Source: Streptomyces sp. NBC_00554
GTDB lineage: Bacteria; Actinomycetota; Actinomycetes; Streptomycetales; Streptomycetaceae
NCBI RefSeq assembly: GCF_041431135.1
Contig: NZ_CP107799.1
Span: 4,898,001-4,962,000 of the forward strand
Reading direction: 5' to 3'
DNA length: 64,000 nt
Below the pieces are notes generated by a model. It worked only from the letters and a program-made list of their open reading frames with translations, was not told the origin of the DNA and did not search any database. Below are positions 58,771-64,000 of this stretch, one piece after another. Position 1 is the stretch's first letter; the number at the start of each line of letters is the position of its first letter. Position numbers and translations under genes: made by a program.

Positions 58771-59130
58771 ATGTTCCTCTTCCGCCGCGGCCTGCGCCGC
58801 CTCACCCCCGGCCAGGCTCGTGAGCGCACCGACAACGGAGAGGCGTTGCTGCTGGACGTCCGCGAAATACCGGAGTGGAAGGCCGGGCACGCGCCCGGTG
58901 CCTGCCACCTGCCGCTGTCCCTCCTGCTCACCGGCACCGCGCTGCCGCCCGAGGCGGTCGGCAGACCCGTGGTGGCGATCTGCCGCCCCGGTCAGCGCTC
59001 GCAGCGGGCGGCGAAACATCTCGCCGCACAGGGCATCGACGCAAGTGACGTCAGGGGCGGCATGACCGCTTGGGCGAAGGCGGGCCTGCCGGTCGTCGAC
59101 GAACGCGGCAAGGGCGGCTCGACAGCGTGA
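58771..59130 (+). CDS. Single-domain rhodanese
   Basis: A 119-residue sulfurtransferase. ATG 58771 has AAGGAG 9 bases upstream. The loop CRPGQRSQRA supplies the catalytic Cys; LLLDVREIPEWKAGHAPGAC (start) is the rhodanese N-motif. A short basic N-terminus (FLFRRGLRRL) precedes it. It lies between the MBL-rhodanese gene and the TauE exporter gene, whose GTG overlaps its stop (GTGA), so it is part of that operon and probably passes persulfide sulfur between partners. Confidence 0.88.
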   Translation: MFLFRRGLRRLTPGQARERTDNGEALLLDVREIPEWKAGHAPGACHLPLSLLLTGTALPPEAVGRPVVAICRPGQRSQRAAKHLAAQGIDASDVRGGMTAWAKAGLPVVDERGKGGSTA

Positions 59131-59882
59131 GCGTACTGATCCTGGCCCTCGTGGCGGGGGCCGTGGTCGGTCTGGCACTCGGCGCGCTGGGCGGCGGCGG
59201 CAGCGTCCTCGCGGTGCCCGCCCTGATCTACCTGCTCGGCTTCTCGCCGGCCGCGGCCACCACCGCGAGCCTCATCATCGTCACCGCCACCTCCGCCACC
59301 GCCCTCTACGCCCACGCCGTCGCCGGGCACGTCCGCTGGAAGGCCGGGGCCGCGTTCGCCGCCGCCGGGATCGTCCCCGCGGCGATGGCCGGGGCCGTCG
59401 CCGCCCGGCTGCCGCAGTCCGTCCTGACCGCCGCGTTCGCCGGTATCGCGGCCCTCGCCGCGATCAGGATGCTGGGCCCCGCACCATCGGCCACCGCCAC
59501 CGCCACCCGGCAGGCGCGGCCGGTGAAGGCCGCAGGCACGGGGGCGGGGCTGGGTGCGCTGACCGGTCTGCTGGGCGTCGGCGGAGGGTTCCTCGCCGTG
59601 CCCGCCCTGGTCACCGTCCTGGCTTTCGAGATGCAGGCGGCGATCGGCACCAGCCTGCTGGTCATCACCACCAACTCGCTGGCTTCCCTGCTGAGCCGCT
59701 CCGGCGGCGCGGCCGGCATCGACTGGGCGGTCATGGCGCCGTTCACCGGCGCGGCGATCCTGGGCGCCTGGGACGGCAAACGCCTCGCGGCCAAGGTCTC
59801 CGGACCGCTGCTGCAACGCCTGTTCGCGGCCGTGTTGCTGGCGGTGGCCGCGTTCATGCTCATCGACGTCTTCTTCGTATGA
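59127..59882 (+). CDS. TauE/SafE-family sulfite exporter-like permease
   Basis: A 251-residue membrane protein with eight helices in two homologous halves: GALGGGGSVLAVPALIYLLG near the N-terminus and LTGLLGVGGGFLAVPALVTV near residue 150 are the paired family motifs. It is predicted to export sulfite, sulfoacetate or a related sulfur anion. GTG 59127 overlaps the rhodanese stop by three bases. Together with persulfide dioxygenase-like and rhodanese partners it fits removal of sulfite made from sulfide oxidation. Its stop lies at the edge of a 24-bp imperfect direct repeat. Confidence 0.88.
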   Translation: MSVLILALVAGAVVGLALGALGGGGSVLAVPALIYLLGFSPAAATTASLIIVTATSATALYAHAVAGHVRWKAGAAFAAAGIVPAAMAGAVAARLPQSVLTAAFAGIAALAAIRMLGPAPSATATATRQARPVKAAGTGAGLGALTGLLGVGGGFLAVPALVTVLAFEMQAAIGTSLLVITTNSLASLLSRSGGAAGIDWAVMAPFTGAAILGAWDGKRLAAKVSGPLLQRLFAAVLLAVAAFMLIDVFFV

Positions 59883-59955
59883 CCGGCGCCGTTCAGGCCG
59901 GTTCGCAGGGAAGGCGCCGTACGCCGGTCTCCGTACGACCGGCGTCGTTCAGGCC
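59876..59955. repeat. 24-bp direct repeat linking two convergent stop codons
   Basis: Copies at 59876-59899 and 59932-59955 (core GACCGGCGCCGTTCAGGCC / GACCGGCGTCGTTCAGGCC, two mismatches overall). The first contains the end of the TauE gene's TGA, the second the stop of the CstR gene on the minus strand. Confidence 0.85.
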
Positions 59956-60227
59956 AGGGAGAGGAACAGCTTCTCCAGCCGGGCCCGCATCTGGTCCCGG
60001 TCACCGGCCTCCTGCCCGCCGTCGGCCATGCAGTGCTGGAGTCCGGTCGCGATGATCGCGAACCCCGCACGGTCCAGGGCGCGGGAGACCGCGGCGAGCT
60101 GCGTGATCACGTCCTCGCAGTCGCGGCCGTCCTCGATCATCTTGATGATCCCGGCGATCTGCCCCTGGGCCCGCCGCAGCCGGTTCAAGACCGACTTCAA
60201 CTCATCGGCCGCCATCTGAAGCTCCAC
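59949..60227 (-). CDS. CsoR-family regulator, CstR-like persulfide sensor
   Basis: A 92-residue all-helical repressor (DUF156). The N-terminal helix ELKSVLNRLRRAQGQIAGI is family-typical. Cys37 (GRDCEDVITQL) and Cys66 (GLQHCMADG) are both present, but position 62, where copper-sensing CsoR has its His ligand, is Gly. That pattern is of CstR, which senses persulfides by forming Cys-Cys polysulfide links. Operators of matching type occur before this gene's divergent partner and before the MBL-rhodanese gene, so it should repress the sulfur cluster until persulfides build up. Confidence 0.88.
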   Translation of the reverse strand: MELQMAADELKSVLNRLRRAQGQIAGIIKMIEDGRDCEDVITQLAAVSRALDRAGFAIIATGLQHCMADGGQEAGDRDQMRARLEKLFLSLA

Positions 60228-60243
60228 GCTTCCACCTCCACAG

Positions 60244-60259
60244 ATACCCCTATGGGTAT
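60244..60259. promoter_or_regulatory. CstR/CsoR-type operator, site 3
   Basis: ATACCCCTATGGGTAT, arms of six perfect bases, in the 82-bp gap between the CstR gene and the divergent rhodanese gene. It can control both promoters and gives autoregulation. Confidence 0.8.
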
Positions 60260-60309
60260 CCTACCGGGTTCGGGCATCCGTCCCCGGAAGCCTGAAAGGA
60301 CAACCCGGC

Positions 60310-60876
60310 ATGACCACTCCGACCGCCCTGCTCCCCGCCCAGGCCGTCGCCCGCCTGGCCCAGTACACCGTCATCGACGTGCGCACCCCCGGCGAATACG
60401 CCGGAGGCCACGTCCCCGGCGCCCACAACATCCCCCTCGACCACCTGCCTGCCGCGCTGCCCGCCCTCAAGGACGCAGCCGCCCGCGGCGACCTCCTCAT
60501 CGTCTGCGCCTCCGGCAACCGCTCCGCCACCGCCTGCCGGGAACTCGCCGAAGCGGACATCCCCGCCGCCACGCTCACCGGCGGCACGACCGCCTGGGCG
60601 CAGCAGGGCCATGCCCTCCACCGCCCCGAGGGCACGCGCGCCGTCTGGCCCATGGAGCGCCAGGTCCGCCTGGCCGCCGGCTCCCTCGTGGTCCTCGGCC
60701 TCGCCGCCGGCACCCACTACCGCCCCGCCCGCTGGCTCTCCGCCGCCATCGGCGCCGGCCTGGTCTTCTCCGCCACCACGAACACGTGCGGCATGGCCGC
60801 CGCGCTCGCCAAACTCCCCCACAACCAGCCCAGTCGGGCCGATCTCGCCACCACCCTGAAGGCTCTGCGGAACTAG
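60310..60876 (+). CDS. Rhodanese with C-terminal DUF2892 membrane hairpin
   Basis: A 188-residue protein. The rhodanese domain (about 1-105) has VIDVRTPGEYAGGHVPGAHN and the catalytic loop CASGNRSATA. The C-terminal DUF2892 part (about 115-170) has two hydrophobic segments (VRLAAGSLVVLGLAAG, LSAAIGAGLVFSATTNTCGM) and anchors the enzyme in the membrane; a Cys in TNTCGMAA is conserved in this subgroup. It is divergent from the CstR gene with an operator between. Its TAG overlaps the stop of the convergent DUF397 gene inside a CTAG. Confidence 0.88.
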   Translation: MTTPTALLPAQAVARLAQYTVIDVRTPGEYAGGHVPGAHNIPLDHLPAALPALKDAAARGDLLIVCASGNRSATACRELAEADIPAATLTGGTTAWAQQGHALHRPEGTRAVWPMERQVRLAAGSLVVLGLAAGTHYRPARWLSAAIGAGLVFSATTNTCGMAAALAKLPHNQPSRADLATTLKALRN

Positions 60877-61052
60877 CAGGGGTCGGCGTCGAGGTGCCGG
60901 AGGAGGGCGGTCACGCCGGTGCGGCTGAGGGGGAGTATTCGGTCGGGGTCGTCGCTTTCCCGGAGCAGCAACTTCCCGTCCTTTGCGGCGAGTTCCACGC
61001 AGTTACTTCCATCGGTGCCGCTGGAGAAGGTCGACTTCTGCCACTGAGTCAC
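60873..61052 (-). CDS. Short DUF397 protein
   Basis: A 59-residue protein starting at GTG 61052, three bases after the stop of the XRE gene. The family signature reads TQWQKSTFSSGTDGSNCVEL, followed by KLLLRESDDP and LSRTGVTALLRHL. Compared with classic members Trp-Arg-Lys-Ser is Trp-Gln-Lys-Ser. It is the presumed partner of the XRE/DUF5753 regulator just upstream on the same strand. It was located by reading the minus strand and is short enough to be missed by gene finders. Confidence 0.8.
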   Translation of the reverse strand: MTQWQKSTFSSGTDGSNCVELAAKDGKLLLRESDDPDRILPLSRTGVTALLRHLDADPC

Positions 61053-61055
61053 GTC

Positions 61056-61898
61056 CTACAGCTCCTTCGCCAGACGGTGGATGTAGTCCCGCGAACGGGT
61101 GGGTTCAAGGGACACTGCCTCCACCCTACGAAAGAGCGTTCGCATGGAACGCAGTCGTGCCGCCGCGTCCATGAACGCCGAGCCCTCTGGGGTGTCTCGC
61201 TGTGCGGTGTCCAGTGCGGGAACCCTGCCGCCCGCGTACAACAGCTCCGCACTGGCCCCCGCAAAGCCGTCCACGTCGAAGGGAATCACCCGCACAGTGA
61301 CGCTGGGAGACTCCGACTGCTCCAGGATCGCGGTGAGTTGGCCTCGCGCCGCGCGACGGTCGGCAACCCTCGTACGCAGCACGGGCTCATGCAGCACGAC
61401 CGTGTACGGGGTCGCCGCGAGGACCACCTTGCGCCGCATACGGTGCTCAACTCGCGGCGCCAACTCGCTCTCCGGAAGCTCCGGACGCCAGTACTCGATG
61501 ACGGCGCGCGCGTAGTCCTCGGTCTGGAGCAGCCCCGGGACGTGCGCGGTCGAAATCTCCTCGATGAACGTCGCGTGATGCTCCAACTCCGCGAGGTCCA
61601 GGAACACGGGCGGCAGCACACTCCGGTACTGCTCCCACCACCCGCGCGTACGCTCCATCGCCATTGCGACCAGCGCGTCGACCAACGCTTCGTCCGCACA
61701 GGAGTAGTGAGCCGCGAGCCTGCGTACCCGCTCCTCGCTGACCCCCGCGATCCCCGCCTCCATCTGGCTCATCTGGGCCGAGGTCGATCCCAGGAAGCCG
61801 GCCACCTCCCTGGCCGTCATGCCGGCGGCGTCCCGCAGTCGACGCAACTCGGTGCCGAGGCGGACCTGGCGCGCGGTCGGCTGACTCCTCGGTGGCAT
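61056..61898 (-). CDS. Scr1-type XRE regulator (HTH + DUF5753), second copy
   Basis: A 280-residue protein. The HTH (about 12-65) reads ELRRLRDAAGMTAREVAGFL and SAQMSQMEAGIAGVS; DUF5753 follows from about 95 (HHATFIEEISTAHVPGLLQT, then YARAVIEYWRPELPE). It is not closely similar to the one at 24118-24966, so the two clusters are not a recent duplication. The gene has the DUF397 partner directly downstream and an RsbW-like ATPase gene divergent about 250 bp upstream, repeating the trio. Confidence 0.87.
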   Translation of the reverse strand: MPPRSQPTARQVRLGTELRRLRDAAGMTAREVAGFLGSTSAQMSQMEAGIAGVSEERVRRLAAHYSCADEALVDALVAMAMERTRGWWEQYRSVLPPVFLDLAELEHHATFIEEISTAHVPGLLQTEDYARAVIEYWRPELPESELAPRVEHRMRRKVVLAATPYTVVLHEPVLRTRVADRRAARGQLTAILEQSESPSVTVRVIPFDVDGFAGASAELLYAGGRVPALDTAQRDTPEGSAFMDAAARLRSMRTLFRRVEAVSLEPTRSRDYIHRLAKEL

Positions 61899-62144
61899 GC
61901 GTATCTCTTCCTCTCAACAGGCCGTGCGTGCAGCCATGTTGGCATCCCTCATCCGGGGTCAGATTACGCGAGCGGCTTGCCGAGGCAGAAATTAATGCCC
62001 TACCGTCAGTGACGCGACGCACACGCTGCGAACCCGGGACCACCGGAAGCGCACCGCCCCGTCACGCCATGACGACGGCGACACTGCCACCGCCCGAACG
62101 ACCGCCGCGTACTCCAACTCACTGACCACGAACCGGAGTTCCGC

Positions 62145-62579
62145 ATGCCCGAAACCCCAGCCGCAGCACCCTCCCCGACCCCCTGGGAGTACACCCTCTA
62201 CATCCCCAACGACCCCCGAGCCGTCACCATCTGCCGCCGCACCCTCCGTCTGATCCTCGCCGCCCACGGCCTCCCCCACCTCACGGCAGCCGCCGAACTG
62301 GTGGCGACCGAGCTGGTCACCAACGCCGTACAGCACACGAAGGGCCCCGCCGCCATACGGCTGCGCGCGGAGGGCGGCACCCTGCGGATCGGCATCTGGG
62401 ACGCGGACCCCACCCCGCCGCGCCTCTCCCGACACACCGCCCCGGACGCCGAAACGGGCCGCGGCCTCGCCCTCGTCCACAGCTGCGCGGACACCTGGGG
62501 ATGGGTCCAGCAGCGGGACACCTGGAACATCGCCGGCACCGGCAAGTACATCTGGTGCGAACTGACTTCGGCGGCGTGA
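62145..62579 (+). CDS. RsbW-like ATP-binding protein of the second XRE cluster
   Basis: A 144-residue GHKL ATPase: the N box is VATELVTNAVQHT, G1 is IWDADPTPP and G2 is ETGRGLALVHSC. The start ATG 62145 follows GGAGTTCCGC. It belongs to the second XRE/DUF397/ATPase trio in the window. A terminator hairpin lies after it. No sensor domain. Confidence 0.85.
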   Translation: MPETPAAAPSPTPWEYTLYIPNDPRAVTICRRTLRLILAAHGLPHLTAAAELVATELVTNAVQHTKGPAAIRLRAEGGTLRIGIWDADPTPPRLSRHTAPDAETGRGLALVHSCADTWGWVQQRDTWNIAGTGKYIWCELTSAA

Positions 62580-62621
62580 ACGTTCCTCCGGCCACCCGGA
62601 CCGACTCGACACGGCAGCCCA

Positions 62622-62654
62622 AAGGGCCCGGAACCAGTGGAGTTCCGGACCCTT
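62622..62654. terminator. Stem-loop between convergent genes
   Basis: AAGGGCCCGGAAC (62622-62634) pairs with GTTCCGGACCCTT (62642-62654) with one mismatch and a seven-base loop, between genes ending at 62579 and 62671. Confidence 0.75.
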
Positions 62655-62670
62655 CACGTACCTACACGAG

Positions 62671-63636
62671 TCAGCTGGCCGACGCCGAAGCCGTCGTGCT
62701 CGGCACCGTGTCCGTGCTGTCGTGGGTCTCGTCAGGGGCGACGCCCATCGTCAGTGAGGCGATGACGCCCTTGGCTATGTCGTTCTTCTTGTACTTGAGC
62801 TTCAGCAGCCCGCCCTCGGTGCCGTTGTCCGGGTAGATCGTGTCCTCGTCGAGCGTGGTGCGGGTGGTGGTGTTGGTGGAGTACGGGGACACCTCCGCCG
62901 AGGCCAGGACGGACTCCTCGGAGAAGAAGAGCTGGCCGGTGTGGCAGGTGTGGCCGCCCTCGTAGCCCGCGTCGGTCCAGGTGCCGTCCACGTGGACCTT
63001 CACGTGGATGTGGACGCAGCGGCCCTGGTACCAGCCCGGGAAGACCGTCTTGAAGGTGACGAATCCGTGCTTGTCGGTCTTCCAGGTGCCGCGCAGGTAG
63101 CGCTCGTCGTCGGTGGGCTCGGAGTGGCCGCCGCCCGTGCCGCCGGAGGGCGCGCCGGACGGGGGCTCACCGGTCGGAGTGCCGGAAGCCCCGTCCGTCG
63201 GGGTACCGGAAGGCGCGTCCGTCGGTGCGCCGCCACCGCCGCCACCGCTGCTCATCGCCTCGTAGCCGGAGTACACGCCCATCGCCGTGCAGTGCCAGAT
63301 GTCGACCGCCGCGTTCTTCACGGGCTTACAGGTGTCAGCGTCGATCACCTTGAGCTTGAGGGTCATCGGAATGCCCTCCTGGTCCTCGGTGATGTCCCGC
63401 CTGATCTTGTCCGCGTCGATGTAGTACGGGCCCTCGGTGGTCTCCGAGGTGAGCGTGTAACACGCCTCCGCGGAGCTGGAGGAGGCGCTCGGAGTCGCAC
63501 TCTTCACCTGGCCCGCGTTCGCTGTCGCGGCGATCCCGCCGCCCACGCCCACCGCGGCCACCGCCGCGCCACCCGCCACGACGACCTTGCGTCGCGTCAT
63601 ATTCCGTTTGTGTGCCGGTCCCTGGGTCTCAGTCAT
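62671..63636 (-). CDS. Tat-exported intradiol ring-cleavage dioxygenase with Gly/Pro/Thr-rich insert
   Basis: A 321-residue protein. The twin-arginine signal NMTRRKVVVAGGAAVAAVGV leads to an extracytoplasmic intradiol dioxygenase domain (about 58-290). Iron ligands can be placed: Tyr122 in GVYSGY, Tyr in FPGWYQGR, and two His in CVHIHVKV. A segment of about 43 residues (129-171: GGGGGGAPTDAPSGTPTDG, SGTPTGEPPSG) of Gly, Pro and Thr interrupts the fold between the two Tyr ligands. Such secreted dioxygenases cleave catechol-type aromatics outside the cell. A paralogue follows upstream at 63797. A candidate iron box lies about 120 bp before the start. Confidence 0.88.
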   Translation of the reverse strand: MTETQGPAHKRNMTRRKVVVAGGAAVAAVGVGGGIAATANAGQVKSATPSASSSSAEACYTLTSETTEGPYYIDADKIRRDITEDQEGIPMTLKLKVIDADTCKPVKNAAVDIWHCTAMGVYSGYEAMSSGGGGGGAPTDAPSGTPTDGASGTPTGEPPSGAPSGGTGGGHSEPTDDERYLRGTWKTDKHGFVTFKTVFPGWYQGRCVHIHVKVHVDGTWTDAGYEGGHTCHTGQLFFSEESVLASAEVSPYSTNTTTRTTLDEDTIYPDNGTEGGLLKLKYKKNDIAKGVIASLTMGVAPDETHDSTDTVPSTTASASAS

Positions 63637-63753
63637 GGCCCGGACGCTAGGTAAGACGCCTGTCAATACCGTGGGAAATCACTGTGGCTTTCCATGAGAG
63701 AGCTGAAGGGGCCCGAAATGTACGGCACTTTCGCGCCCCTTCTGATAATGGAA

Positions 63754-63772
63754 TTAGGCAAGGCTTCCCTTA
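63754..63772. promoter_or_regulatory. Candidate DmdR/IdeR iron box
   Basis: TTAGGCAAGGCTTCCCTTA matches the TTAGGTTAGGCTCACCTAA consensus at 14 of 19 positions by eye and sits in a larger near-palindrome (GAATTA ... TTAATTC, 63751-63780). It lies between the two dioxygenase genes, upstream of the first. Confidence 0.5.
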
Positions 63773-63796
63773 CTTAATTCGCTCCACTTCTTGCCC

Positions 63797-64000
63797 TTAC
63801 TCCGCGCTGTCGTGCGTCTCCTCCGGAGCCACCCCCATCGTCAAGTGGGCGTGAACCCCCCGGGCGATGCGCCGTTTGTCGTACTTGAGGTGGAGCAGGC
63901 CGCCCTCGGCGCCGTTGTCCGGGTAGATCGTGTCCTCGTCGAGGGTCGTGCGGGTGGCGGTGTTCGTCGAGTACGGCTCGACCTCGGCGGAGGCCAGGAC
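63797..64000 (-). CDS. Second intradiol dioxygenase (5' part outside window)
   Basis: Sixty-seven C-terminal residues are visible: VLASAEVEPYSTNTATRTTL, then LDEDTIYPDNGAEGGLLHLK and LTMGVAPEETHDSAE. They match the end of the neighbouring dioxygenase (VLASAEVSPYSTNTTTRTTL, TMGVAPDETHDS) nearly residue for residue, so the two genes are tandem paralogues on the same strand. The iron-binding half is beyond base 64000. Divergence is visible in the ...KRRIARGVHAHL segment. Confidence 0.88.
   Translation of the reverse strand, partial: VLASAEVEPYSTNTATRTTLDEDTIYPDNGAEGGLLHLKYDKRRIARGVHAHLTMGVAPEETHDSAE

Overview
The window is a high-GC chromosomal segment with every sign of a Streptomyces: strong G/C bias at third codon positions, GTG starts, 4-base start/stop overlaps inside operons, Scr1-type XRE/DUF397/ATPase clusters, SARP and ECF regulators, an 11-bp-period PHO box and CstR-type operators. 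No rRNA, tRNA, CRISPR array, prophage or transposase was seen. Genes for the left and right ends run off the window.

Left third (1-23,100): a SARP/BTAD regulator (partial), an alpha/beta hydrolase, an RsbW-like ATPase, a cold-shock gene with a downstream small gene, small secreted or lipid-anchored proteins, a MarR/hydrolase divergent pair, and a cell-envelope stress block. That block has two ECF sigma factors. One is coupled to a membrane protein whose outer domain looks like a catalytically dead L,D-transpeptidase. The other sits in a tight operon with a membrane-anchored sensor-like protein and a penicillin-binding protein whose transpeptidase half is degenerate. Next come an alkylsulfatase, a UPF0718 permease/TIGR03943 pair, an HTH-TPR regulator divergent from a 47-residue secreted-peptide gene (a possible peptide signalling pair), and a DesK/DesR-like two-component system.

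Middle (23,100-46,900): a Uma2-type nuclease, a first XRE/DUF397/ATPase cluster, an M20 amidohydrolase, a PP2C phosphatase, an SDR-like protein, small membrane and secreted proteins, an EEP nuclease-fold protein, a FUSC exporter, phoX with a PHO box, a vWA protein with a long acidic linker, a second-type methionyl-tRNA synthetase, and a DUF4956/VTC/beta-helix lipoprotein operon.

Right third (46,900-64,000): secreted FG-GAP protein, pectate lyase, collagen-like protein, a glycosyltransferase, a secreted cyclophilin, a DUF2079 membrane protein, a cupin, a CstR-regulated sulfur-handling cluster (MBL-rhodanese, rhodanese, TauE exporter, CstR, rhodanese-DUF2892), a second XRE/DUF397/ATPase cluster, and tandem secreted intradiol dioxygenases.

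Two patterns cut across the genes. A palindromic MITE-like element of about 190-210 bp occurs four times and is read in frame inside two genes. Short direct repeats repeatedly lie across stop codons.
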